In this document: positions 1 to 12,700 of the stretch, in pieces | Layout of the letters: each line of letters opens with the position of its first letter | Position numbering within the stretch: position 1 is the first letter of the stretch | NCBI GenBank assembly: GCA_013365325.1 | Contig: JABVXV010000213.1 | Coordinates: 46,664-110,663, forward strand | Direction of reading: 5' to 3' | DNA length: 64,000 bases | DNA from: Dipetalonema caudispina | Lineage: Eukaryota > Nematoda > Chromadorea > Rhabditida > Onchocercidae | Position numbers and translations under genes: made by a program | Notes under the pieces: model-generated | Seen by the model: only the letters and a program-made list of their open reading frames with translations | Databases searched by the model: none | Told to the model about the DNA's origin: nothing

Positions 1-180
1 AATCAAGCAAATCACTATGACATTGAAATTATGGAAATGCTTTGATCTGAATTAAAATTAATTATATCTAATATAAATATTAACTATGTATTTAATATAA
101 TTTACATTGTACGATTACTAATTATTATGTAAATTAAATGCATAATACAATACGATTAAATCATTCTGTCTAAAAACTTC

Positions 181-182
<2 letters not shown>

Positions 183-227
<45 letters not shown>
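183..227. repeat. (TA)n microsatellite
   Basis: Uninterrupted TA dinucleotide run of about 45 bp in intergenic sequence. Confidence 0.95.
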
Positions 228-230
<3 letters not shown>

Positions 231-2010
231 GATTTATAGTTTATATTTTTATGGACTTAATACTTTTTTTTAAAATCAAAATTAAATTTTTCCATGCATT
301 TAATAATTCATTCCTTTAAAACGAAATAAAAGGGAGACAGAGAGACAAAGAGAGAGAGAGAGAGAGGGAAAAAAAGGGAGGAAAAAAAAAACAAAAATTG
401 AATTAAAAATGAGTTATAAAATTAGAGATGCATTGAAATGGATTAAATTCATTGTGTAATATTTCGTTATTTTTATTGTTCAATAATGGATGCAGAAAGT
501 ATTACACTCTCAAATCCTGTTCATTTAATTTGTAGAAATTCATTTTATTGCTATATGATGAGGCAAATGCTGAATAATTATTAACAAATTATCTCACAAA
601 CAATTTTATTTTCAAAATTTTCAACATTACAAATATATTTCCTACATTGTTATAAAACAACAATTCATCTTATTTGATAATAATTTCAAACGATACTATT
701 TTAATTGCATAATGAGAAATTCAAAAAATAATAATAATAATAATGTTACTATTTCGTATTTACTCAACAAATAAAAATAAATGCTTTCAATATTTATTAC
801 CTAACAAATTAATATAAATCAATTAAAAAGATTTCTAAGCATATATGGCCAATAACAAATTGATTAGGCCGAAAATATCGTCGATATAAATAGACAAGCT
901 GGAAATGTCTTTTGGGAAAATTCCGCTTGATTAATTTTAAATGTTAAGCAATACTTCATAGTATATATATATATTTTAGAGTGTCTGCAAGATTTAGTGG
1001 AAATTAAAAATTTTGAATTAGAATTTAATTTATCAGGAAAAAAAATGCATACTAAAATTATATTATATAAGTATAGGAGATGGGAAAAAAGAAAAGAATG
1101 CCGGAAATAAAGAAAGGATAAAAGATGAACTAAAATAGAGAAATAATAGAATCCAAAAAGGTTTATGAAACTTAAAACTTTTCAAATATGTTCGAGAAAA
1201 GTTAAAAAATTAGAAGAAGTTAGGGATGAAGTATGTTAAAATTAAAAGATCATTACCCATTGTTAGAAATGATGACATTTAACCCCATACAAATAGACTG
1301 GGTTTCTTTAATCAAACTTAGCTGACAAACTTGATTAGTATTATTATCACTATTATTGCTAGTTTAACGATTATGATATTGGATTATTATCATTAGTAGT
1401 TGTATTACTACTACTACAATTAATTAATACCGCTTATTTGAGTTTATGGAAAGGAAATGAATGCTTTGAAATTATACAAATTTATTCGATTTACTATGTA
1501 TGCTACATATCAGAACGATTGCATAAATCATATTATAATTTAATTTCATAACTAATTCAAAATTAATTTTATCAAAGTTATATCAAAAGAAAGCAACAAT
1601 ATTTTTTTTTCCTATTTTAAGCAATCTATATTATAATGAATGCAAAATTAACTGTTAATTTTAAAAGTAAACATTGAATAATCTTATAAATTAACCAATA
1701 ATTTTGAAATGGATGAATTTTTTTTTTTTTTAGTTTTTAATAAACATCAAATTAACAAATGAAACTAATTTGATTGAAGAAACAGAACAGAGAGTTGTAG
1801 TAAAATGGAAATAAAATTGTAATGGATAATAATCTAGGCCAGTAACTAATAGGTTATTTCAACTGCTAAAAGTGGTATTGGATAATATGAAAATATTGAA
1901 ATAATCAAGTCCACACCGATTATATCAGCCGGTTTTCCATTATTTCACGATATTTTATTATAATAATGTTTATAATTTGTCATAAATTTGAAATATTACA
2001 GTGCATGTAT

Positions 2011-2030
2011 TGCATGCATGCATGCATGCA
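2011..2030. repeat. (TGCA)5 self-complementary repeat
   Basis: Five perfect TGCA units, flanked on both sides by further imperfect TGCAT copies (2002-2006, 2036-2040). Each unit is its own reverse complement, so the tract can fold as a cruciform or hairpin. Confidence 0.95.
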
Positions 2031-3774
2031 TTTATTGCATAGAGAAATTTGTTTTGTATTGTTGTAATTAACTAAAAAAAAAAAAAAAAAAAAGAAAAAA
2101 AAAATGATGTAAGATTTATTTAATTAGAATATGTCAATATCACAACCATTTTTTCTAATAATTCTAATCATTTGTACGATAAAATAATTCATTATTAATG
2201 CTTTGTATGATTTGTTTGGAATTCATTAATTATTTTAATTTGAAAATGTTTTAAAAGGAATTACTTTTGTCATCTGTCATTCTTGTCTCATTCATTCCAA
2301 CATTTTTATATTATTTCAAAGTTAATTAAATGTATTGGTTAAATGGTAAATGGTAGAGAATGGAATGAAAAATTTTCCACTTTTTTTGTTTTTTTTTTTT
2401 TTTTTTTTTTTGCATAACTTTTCATTTCACTGATTTTTTAAAAAAAGGGAATTTTTACACTTTCATTTGTTCATTTCTTATTCATTCATATATTCCTAAA
2501 ATTATTTTTAGTTTTCTTGTTTTCTTCTTTCTTTTACTCATCATTTTCTTACAATATTCATTCATCCATCTCTCGTCATCCCTCTCTCTCCCTCTTTCTC
2601 TCTCTCTCTCGACATCCACCATTGTATATGCAGCAAAAATGCATTGTAAAAATTTTGAAATGAATTTTCAATATAATAAGAAACCTAACAAAAAAAAAAA
2701 AAACGAAAAAAAACCAATTAAATTTTGTTTGTTATGAGCATTAGTGATAATTTGATAGCAATTTGCTCAACCTAATTTACCTATATTAGAAAATCTTCGA
2801 ATCATTAAACACTTATCGATCTATTTAGAATTTTCTTTCTAATTAATTCTTTTTCTTTTTCTTTTTGAAAAAAAATATTTGATTGTTATAGTTTTAAAAT
2901 TGATAGGTTATTGGACGATAATAAAAGGCAAACTAACCAATGACTCAATTTAAACGAAATGGCTTAATAGCATCGGATATTAGCTTATTTGAGGAAGGTT
3001 ATAAATAGCTTAATTTGGTTTTAGCTAAAAAGAGTGGTAAAATATTGATCGAATATATGCAGGGAAATGGAAAATGGAATAAATGGTTACATTGGTCATA
3101 AGGTTTATTCATGTTTATCAATCAATTTTTTTTTCAATTTAAATATATTTGATGGTGGTAGAGATTTTTTCAGATTTGTTTTTTTTTTTTTTTTTTAGCA
3201 TTTTTGCATTTTCTATTAACGTATCGCAGAAGATTCTTCATTTTCATCAATGATTCTAGAAAAACTTCCAAAAAAGATTTTTATTATCTTCTCACAGTTA
3301 ATAATAAATCATAAATGTTTTACAAATGATACTAGATATGATTGTATTTAAAAAGATGGATAGAACAAATTTTTATTAATTTCATTTACCCATAATTAAA
3401 CTGAAAGTTAGCTCAAATTTAGCTTATTGTATCGATTTAATTTATCTTTTCAATAAAAGTCATTGAAAAAAAAAAAATCTCTGCTAATCTATAAAACACT
3501 AAAATGATCCCATAGTGGTTTTTGGGATAAGTCTGAAAAAGCTAAACTTGACAAATGTATTCATGATGATTGAAAATTCGCGCACTAATTCGATAATTGA
3601 ACCATATGTATCATTCAATATCTTTTGACACTTTTTGGATTATACGCTTTTCACAACAATGTTCACGTTATATCCCCGATTGCATAAACCTGTTATTAGT
3701 TGTTCAGCCTTTAAAATACGAATGCATTAATAAATCATACCACAGCATATCACTAATATCTTATCCACAGCTTA

Positions 3775-3807
<33 letters not shown>

Positions 3808-5710
3808 CAGAATAATCTAGCATAATATACTTTAGACCCCTAAACTACAATGTTAGGCACTATCTCACAGTGAACAATCAGCCGACTACAAGTTTAATCT
3901 TCTTTTATCGTCGTGCTATACATTTTCCTTTTACGGGGTTGTATGTAATCACTGATTGATGTATTCTCTAACTTTATCAGACATGAGAAAAAAAAAAAAA
4001 AACAAACAAACAATTTTTTTGCAAGGAGCGCAATACAATGAGTCAGATTCGACTCGCTTAATCAATACAAATGTTGCATGAACATTTTAAAAAATATAAA
4101 TGGAAATCAGTAAGAATTCAGCAAGAGAAAAAAAAAGTGGAAATTAGTCTACACAAAATTCAAAAAGAGAAAATGAATCCGTATAATGCAAGTAAAATTA
4201 GAGATTTTATAAGGTGGAACAATGATAAAAACAAAAAAAAAAAGAAAAAGTATCCACGAATTCGACGTGTTGTCCGTCAAGGGAAAATAATATGTGGACA
4301 CAAAGTTCAACGTTGTTAAATGAGAAAATTTCTAAAAATCTGAACTGTTTAATGCATCAAAATTGATAAATATGATATCTAAATGTGGAAACAGACTTTT
4401 TCAATGAGAAATATGAGAAATATATTAGAGGAACGCTACATGTGAACTGTCGTAAATGTAACTATTAGTATAGACTATTCGTAATTCTAGAAGGGATCAA
4501 TTAAAAACAAATCCTTGGTAATATGCGAATTTCCTCATACTTCTGACATAATGTTTTGATCGGTTAGTAATATAATATGGAAGAAGTTGGAAAATGTCAA
4601 AAGCAACTTCAACAAGAACGGAAGAACAAAGAAAAAAGTGAAAAGACAAGCATCTGGAAAGATGGACAGCGGTCAAAGTCGTACTAAAAACACATCGGCA
4701 CGGAGTAATAACATTAAAAATCTTTTATATTTTTCCCACGAGCTAACGCTATAGCGCCACAGTACACCCAACAAAATGCTTCCTTAAAATCAATTTCGGT
4801 TCCAAAAAACTGCAAAATCTGTAACTATCCAATAAAAAAATTGTAATAATTAAGTCCTACAGAAATTAGATTGAAAAGAACCTTTTTTCGCTCATTATAA
4901 AAAGAATTGACCATCAAATTCCTTCAAAAATGCATTAATTACTGTCATCCAAGAGTGAACAAGAATGGAGGCAGAAAATAACTGAATAATTATCCACTGA
5001 AAACAGTAATATTATGCTTCGTAGGAAATAAATGAACTATACAAAATCAAGTGATTCAGCGAAAGGAGAAAAGGAATAAGTAACATGAATGATGCATACT
5101 ATTACATGTAGCTTCTAATCTAAGCTAACACCTTTTGCAACGACACCTTACTATGAATTATAAAGGTAAGACCCCAAGCACTGCTTGATAAATCAATTTT
5201 AGATTTGAACAATTATAAGTGACGAAAATTCACACGAAAGTAAGAGAATATTCCACAGTGAACATCTTTCTGGACATTAAATTGGATTCAAAACCTAAAA
5301 TGACTGTGAGTAGTTGATAGTAGCACTCCAGCCAACAAAAGCAGTAAACAATATTGCACGGATTTCTGAAAACTCAACAGACATATGATAAAACCAGCAA
5401 CTTTTTAAGTTATCCCTGACAAACTCTGATCACCCAAAATTGCGAGAAAAGTTCATACTTTCCGACGAAGCTCATACTATCTTCTATTTCTATTTACAGT
5501 TTTTCGAATGCTCAAGATTCTAACTTCAAAAAAAAGGTAGAACTAATTGACTTCAAAGATTTCTAACTGACTTCAAAGAAGTAGAGCTAAATTCCCACAT
5601 ATCCTCAAATTAATAAAATGAAACAACCAAAAAAAGAAAAAAAAAAGACAAAAGAAATACATTTGAATTGTTCGGTGCAGTGCGAAATAAAATAAATATA
5701 GAAATTAATT

Positions 5711-8700
5711 TTATTTATCCTGAAAAATATAAAGTCGATTGGTTGCTGCTAGAGCGATGATATTTTGTTTAGGATGCCAAGCAGTGTGCAAAATTTTCTT
5801 GGTAAAATCAAGACTATCCGCGCTCACATCTTCGTCTGCTTGCGTTTCTGCTGCTCCAGCAAGAACACGTTTCTTGTTCACACGTGCTGCACCAGTCGTT
5901 AACACCCGACGAGTTGGTAAACGTATGTGGGATTTTTCGATGTGAGCCTAAAATTTAAGTCAAATAATGGAATAGCATAAAAAATAATGAAGGAATTTAA
6001 TAATTATTGTATCTAAATCTCGAAAAAAGTCTAGACGTATAAACTTCTGTTAGAAAAAATCTATGATTACCAGAATTTACCTCATAAGTTTTGGCAACAC
6101 CTGCTTCAACACCTCTTTTGAATGACCGAAAGAAGTTGTTATATGATCCGGTTAAGATGTGGCTGAAAATCAATAATATTACAACCCATAGGTTTCATTA
6201 AATTCAATAGCCTTAAAAATTGACCAAGTGGGGTAAAAGACTGAAAAACATAAAATGAATCGACTGAATCTCTTCTGAAATGAGTCACAATGTTCAAAGA
6301 ATCAAATTAAATGGAAATTGATCAGATCTAGATGATTTCAAATCTAGATGAATCAATTTTTTCAGAGTGCTTGCATCTTTTAATTTGATTTTTAATTTGA
6401 AAAGAAAGAGAGAAACTGATCCCTCTCAGTGATACTTTACAGTAAGAAACTCACAATCAATTCTCAGTGTTTAAGTATCAGATCGAAGTCAATCTTTCCA
6501 CTCCGTTTTTCTCGTTTAGTCTCCCCGGCCAATTTTGTGTTTTAAGGGTAAAGACAGTAAAACATTGCTTGCTAGTGTTTATAAATATTAATCAATAGAA
6601 CCCAAACTACATTACTTTCAAAAGTATGTTGATACGAAATCTAATAATTATGAAAGTTTATTGATTTGGGTTTCACAGATAGAATTGTTGTGAAGGTTTA
6701 TTTGCAAAATATAGGAATTAATGACAACGGACGTCACAATATGATTCGATGGAGCCTTTCTCTTCGTGACTCTTCTTGGAAAAGATCTTTTTTGCCACCA
6801 AGCACGTGTTTTTATGGATTAAAATTAATATTTTTATATCATTGAATGTTCTGCAGTTTAAAGATTCAGTATTTAGGCGCAAAAATATGTCAAAAGCACA
6901 AGGGTTTACTAGTTCCGCGAAACGTCCGGCTCGTATTTGTGAAGGTAAATAGAAGTAACTTAACAACTGAAACATTCAATAAATAAAGCGTAGCAACTCA
7001 CTTGTCATCCCCGCTCCAGTCAACTTCAAATTTATCGAAAATGGAATCATTCTCATATAGCGTGCATAATTTTGAGCGTAAATAGTCATGGACAGGATAA
7101 GTTTCTACCGGTCCGGACTCCATATTTATATCCCAGACCTGTAAAGAGAAAAAGTTTTATATAATTAATAAAACTCAAACAACAGAAAAACTTCAGTTCA
7201 TTGATGCAAAAATAAAAAAATACAAACTTTAGCGGTCAAATAATCTCTTGTGAGCAAATATCTTCCATTGTGCGAAAACTTCACATCAGATACGGAAGCG
7301 ATGATTTCTGAGAAGAATGAGCGACTTGCCGGATCTTCCGGTTCTTCAAATACTGCAAACATAATACCACGGTTGTTTTGATAGTAATAAGTAAAAATTC
7401 GAAATTTCCCAGTTTATGAACTTTGAACCAAAGGGTCGATTCAGCTCCAAAATATTAGCCATAATTAGCTGCATCGAAATATCATTATGGACCTAAATTT
7501 GGTTTTTTTCCCAGAATACGCATATAATAAAAAATGAATCACTTACATTTGGCATGAATATCGCAAAGTGCACGATCGCGCATATCACACAAGCGAATCG
7601 ACCCTTTGGAAGAGCTATATACGAACCAATGGCACTGAGTTGGATGAAATTCAGCGGCAGTGATTACCTCTGTTAAGTCTTCCATGTTTACTGGCTTAAT
7701 ATCCACTATATCTGAAATGATCATTTATCATTATAAAAATCACCATAAGAATACTTCGTCTTCCTTTTTTATATCGCTCCATTTCATTACAATATATAAA
7801 AAATTTGCATAATGAAACTAACTGAAGCTCTCATTGGTAATTTCAAGATGCCATATATTTATTCGTAAATCATCGGCTGATAAAAATATTTCCTGAAAGA
7901 AACAACTGATTAAAGATAAAAATATAGAGGAAAACAAGAAAATAGATCAAAAAAGACAAGAACACTATACCTGATCAGAATTAACACTGATAGAATTGAC
8001 GTGATAAGTATGGGCATTGCCATAAACCCGTCGAGGAGATGCTTCGACTATTAATTCCATGGGCACTAATTTGGGCAACTTCAACTGTCCACTAAAGCCT
8101 GTAAATTATTACGTGAGAGATTCTTTCTAATACTTGTGATTAGAAGCGAAATATTAAATGCTATCAAAATTTGTAAGATGATAAATAATCCTCGAAGACA
8201 GACATAACAACTGCTTTGTTCGTTTAACACATTGGCAGAGCAATTGCATAATAAAATTTTCAGGTATTAATAAAGCATAGAAAAAAAATGAAAATGGAGC
8301 TGAATTTTTGTCTGGGGCAAGCATCAGTTTATCAACAACAGATTCAAAAAAAAGCAAAGTTTCGATTAATTTCTTTATTACAACCGGTACACTTACTTCG
8401 TTTACCTACGGCTGTTCCATCGGCATTTCTTGCTAAATTCCAACCACCATCAGCAACTTTCTTTTCTCTTTCAGAAATTTTCCACAACTTGATTGTTTTA
8501 TCTGTAAAATACTTTTTAGTTGTTAATAAAGCATAGGAAAAATGAAAATAGAGTTGAATTTCTGCCCAAGCTTATTGAAGAATTGTTTACTGAATGATTT
8601 CATACCATTGGTAGATAGAATAAAGTTGGCAGCATTTTTCCTTTTTAGCCATTTAATTTGATTGATTTTCTCCTCTATTTCGAGAGATTTCAAATAGTCG

Positions 8701-9721
8701 AATTCCGGTTCATGCGACTGGAAAGTCGAGTAGACGTTGTAGTCAGTTGAACGCTGACCGTTTATAAATTTTCCCTATAAAATGCAAAGATATAGTTAAA
8801 TACGGTTGTTCCATAACAATCGTTTTGTTTAAGTTAACAGGAATCCCGAGCTATTGAGACAGTTACTAATTAGACTATTAAAATGATTTAGCCAGTGATA
8901 GCACGTCTTTTCAGGAATGTAATGGATGCAGGTGACGGTCATGCATTAGCTTCTCAAGAGTGACTCATGAATTCCCTGCAACGAATTTGCATGCGATAAT
9001 CGGGCCATCCTGTAATGAATCAACAATTTCTTACTTAATATCTTGAGAAATAATCCCTTCCTTGCTCACACGTTGCCTAACCACTGCTACTCCCATAATT
9101 TTTAAAAAAATGGAATAAAACCAAAAATAATATAAATAAAAGTCCACCAGTGAAAACCTACACTTTGATCACGTTGAAATATCACAACCCGTCCTCCTTT
9201 GTCACCCGTTGCTAGAAATTCACCATCGTGGGAAAACTCAACACATGATATAATATCCGCTAAAACAGATTATCTATTTAAAAAGAACTGTTAACGTCGT
9301 AGCATAGCAAACGAAAACAATAACTGAAACGCTGGATAACTTTTGACAAAACTTTCAGAAAAAAAAGCATGAGGAAACTTTTGTTCCATGATTACATTAG
9401 AAAATTGGAAGCACAAAATAAAAGCACCATAAGTAATTACATAAGCATCACAAGAAAGTAAAAAGCGACAGATGAAAACGGATGTTTAAGCATAAATTCG
9501 ACTTCACGACATGATATGTTCCCAAGACGACACATGTGGAAACGATATCATGAAAAGCCGATCACACGCTATAAGATCTCACCGTCGCTTGTAATACCTC
9601 CATCAGGCTCGATATTTCCTTTAACTTGAGAGAAATGCCAGTGGATTCCATCACCATCTGAGGTACCGTCATTTTCCGTAACATCCATCGAGGTACATGC
9701 CTGATGATCATCCACATCCAT
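5711..9721 (-). CDS. sur-6: PP2A regulatory subunit B55 (PR55 family, SUR-6 orthologue), 11 exons
   Basis: B-type regulatory subunit of protein phosphatase 2A. It is a WD40 beta-propeller that selects substrates for the PP2A catalytic/scaffold dimer; in C. elegans it promotes Ras-Raf signalling in the vulva and supports cell division. Exons in coding order: 9721-9583, 9259-9162, 8774-8606, 8501-8397, 8098-7971, 7892-7823, 7711-7547, 7352-7228, 7138-7002, 6162-6081, 5947-5711. They total 1455 nt (484 aa plus stop), all phases agree, and all introns are GT-AG. Diagnostic family blocks are [17 protein letters not shown] ([13 protein letters not shown]), [89 protein letters not shown] and the C-terminal [10 protein letters not shown]. 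The length fits the family (human about 447 aa); the extra residues are an acidic N-terminus and a Lys/Arg loop near the C-terminus. The start at 9721 lies 30 nt inside an exon whose acceptor is at 9752; the frame stays open to that acceptor, so a further upstream coding exon is possible. An AATAAA on the minus strand overlaps the stop (5715-5710). Confidence 0.96.
8262..8572. repeat. Duplicated intronic segment flanking a sur-6 exon
   Basis: A segment of about 55 bp at 8262-8318 (ttaataaagcatag...tgaaaatggagctgaattt) recurs imperfectly at 8518-8572 in the same orientation. The copies lie in the introns on either side of sur-6 exon 8397-8501. This points to a local duplication in the past. 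Confidence 0.75.
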
Positions 9722-9751
9722 GCTTCCTCTCCAAGCCTTTTTCTCAACGAT

Positions 9752-9764
9752 CTGGAATTAACAA
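9752..9764 (-). promoter_or_regulatory. Acceptor-like site upstream of sur-6 start (possible trans-splice site)
   Basis: On the minus strand the sequence ttgttaattccag ends 30 nt before the sur-6 ATG. It can be the acceptor for a 5' exon that I cannot identify, or a spliced-leader addition site as is common in nematodes. The sequence alone does not decide between them. Confidence 0.5.
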
Positions 9765-12700
9765 CTCAGCATAAGGCTTGTTTCATAGAATAAATCATTC
9801 ATTTTACCCGGTTAGACTTATCTTTGCAATCCGTCAAAAGAAAAAGAACCAGTTCTTCCTTCCATATAGAAAAAATTATACAAAACACGTAAAAAAATGA
9901 TATAAAAAACCAATTCCTGAACAAGAAAGTTAACATCCTTTCTTTTCCTGTTGATTAACACTTATAGCAAAAAGTGAATTTCCAGATTATTTCTTAAATG
10001 GATAATTGAAGTACTAATTTTTTATCTGTCTTGTTCAAGCTTTTCATAAGGAAACATCTTTTAGAAAGATTTATCAAACAAGCACCATTATCAGTAAAAG
10101 ATCTTTTTTTCTCACCAGCGTAAGTAAAGCGATGCATTATTACGGTAATAAAACCACTTTCCGTAAAATCCAAATTTACTGCAATATATAAATGTGACAT
10201 CATTAGTAGTAAAGCCACTTCAGGAATAAAAGCGAAGGATAGTATTACAAATTGTTAAGACAAGAGAAAAGCAAGGGAAAAAAGGAAAATAAAAAGAAAG
10301 AGAGAAGATGGGAGAGACAAATATTTTCGACAAGTCTTCCAAAAAATCATTCTTCTTTTAAATTAAAAAAAAAAAAGGTGTACATTGCTTAAATGAAAAA
10401 GAGAGATTATACAGTGAATCAAGCCATGTAAAAGAATATTCTGACTGAAAAATTGATACAAAGTTCACAGCCAAACATACATCTTCGCAAACGTTCATAA
10501 ATCCACTCCATATCTCAACTTCTAATCAAAATTTTCCTTATTCACCTTCAGAAAACTTTCCAAAAATCCTGGGAGATACTCAATAACACCCCGACATCTT
10601 GGGAAATACCTCGATACCTCATGAAGCATCCAAACATTTCAAAAACCCACAATTATAACTCATAAGCCCCCTCCCTCCCACCACCAACGACTGATTGCGA
10701 CCAATTAGCAAAATTCACCACTTGCATTCAGACACGTTATCCCACAATGCAATATCTCAGATCCCGGTTACTTTTAAATCATTTTTTCTTGACATAATTT
10801 TATGACTATGTAAATTGATTGATTCATTCATAACTACGTATAAAATACGTGTAAACAAATGAACTATCCTAACATACATTCAAATTTCATTCATATATTT
10901 CAGAAATAGATATACAAATAAAATATGTGTTTAATCCATCATCCAGAAAAGATATCATTGAGCCACTTTTCAAAGCTCAAATTAAAAATATTTGAAAGAA
11001 AGTACAAGAAGTAGAATAGTTTTAAAATTTGATTATTTCATAGAACTAATTTATTGTAATATATTTACCGCTATCTTTTTCATCTACATCTCTTTTTTTT
11101 TTCACTTATAATATAAACTTATCAAGCTTTAAAGAATGATTACGATCATCAATTACATTTGTATTAAAATAAAAGTTTCTTTCAGGGGAAACTTTATAAT
11201 TTATAATGGATAAATCATATGTTATAATTTATAACATAGACTAATTCAAATTTATTTCTTATTACTAGCATAATTTTTTTGCTATCAGAAAGAAATAAAT
11301 GATTATCTATTTTAGGATATTTCATAATGTTCACTTAATTAAATGTATTAAAACATACATAATAATTGTAATATATCATCGAATTTTATTGAAATTTGAT
11401 GAAAAAGTTGAAAAATTTTTCTTACAATTAATACAGTTTATTGATAAAAATTATGCATAAAAAAACGAACCCTATTGATTCGCCTCAAAATTGCCGGTCC
11501 TATCTTCATTCACATTCGTTCCGATGATGAATTCAATTCCAATTTCGTCAATTTAATCTAGATTTAAAATTTGAATTTATAAAATTTTTTTCAATCATTA
11601 TACAATCAAATGAACATTTTTGACATATTTCATCAAACTTTTTAGAATACGTAAGTATTAAACCTTTTAACTTTTAAAGTAAAAAAAAAAAAAAAGAAAA
11701 TTGCTTCCTCTATCTGCTATTCAGCTCATTCTGATGATTTTGTCTAATCGTATAAATTTACAATATTGTCCACAAACTGACCACAAAAATAAGATATGAA
11801 TTTCAAGAACGAAAACCCGAAAGAAAAAAAAAAAAAAAAAGATGAAGTGATCGTTGGTGAAGGAAATGAATGGTCGCATAAAGGGAATTGGAAAGTGTTG
11901 CAAATATGCAAACGTTGCTGAATCGATCGTTAATGACCAGTGGACCAGTGAGATGACCAGTAAGCTTGTGAGATTAGGGAATACGATGTATTCCTATGCT
12001 GCTTTCATTTTTAATCCACAATCTTTTCCAACTTGCATTTCTCCCTTACACTAATATATCATGCCATATTAAGATGAAAGTACTCATTTAAATTGGAATT
12101 TCAATGGAAATTTGTTAATTTTAATCGTATCAGTTAAATTTTATGCTGAATTCTTCATATTAATAATTAACTTTTTATATTTATAATTGCTTAACTATAA
12201 TAGCTATTATATTTATCATGAAATAACTTAATTTTCATATTAATGGTAACATTTTTGACTCTTAAAAGAATTTAAATAACGGCAATCCAGATTTCCTTTT
12301 TTTTTAAAAAAAAATTTCAATAAGGAATTGAAACACTAATGAAATTATACGAAGTTAATTTCCCAGTGAAATACAATTAGAATGGATAAATTGAAATGAA
12401 CAACATTTATTGTAATTTTCACTAAAACAACTAAAATACAGGTAGGAAAAATTTGGTTTCTTCATTACCGAAAGATGTTCTGTTATCTTCAAAACGTCAA
12501 ATACACGTTGAGTTGCGTACAGTTCACGTGAATGATGATTAACGATATTGGCATTATTTAATGAGAAGTAATTTAAGATGCTTGATCTCTTTTATTTCCT
12601 ACAGTCATGAATAAATTACTGAACAATGATCATTCGAAAAAAAGCAACGCATGAAACTATTTTGAAGCTTTTAATGGCTGCATTTCTTTGATCATACCAA

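Larger units (their letters stand above)
1..5710. other. Intergenic AT-rich region, no supported gene
   Basis: This stretch downstream of the sur-6 stop is dominated by poly(A)/poly(T) tracts and microsatellites: TA at 183-227, GA near 331-367, TGCA at 2011-2030, and a run of about 30 A at 3777-3806. From about 3840 to 5700 the composition is less extreme. It holds an 82-codon Lys-rich open frame at 4071-4319 (plus), whose ATG follows mixed sequence and which contains two poly-Lys runs encoded by A tracts. I do not recognise that protein, and no splice sites or similarity support it. No tRNA, rRNA or transposon ends were seen. Confidence 0.6.

Noticed and set aside
8288..8536. 82-codon plus-strand frame within sur-6
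   Set aside because: Antisense shadow of sur-6 exon 8397-8501 and its introns.
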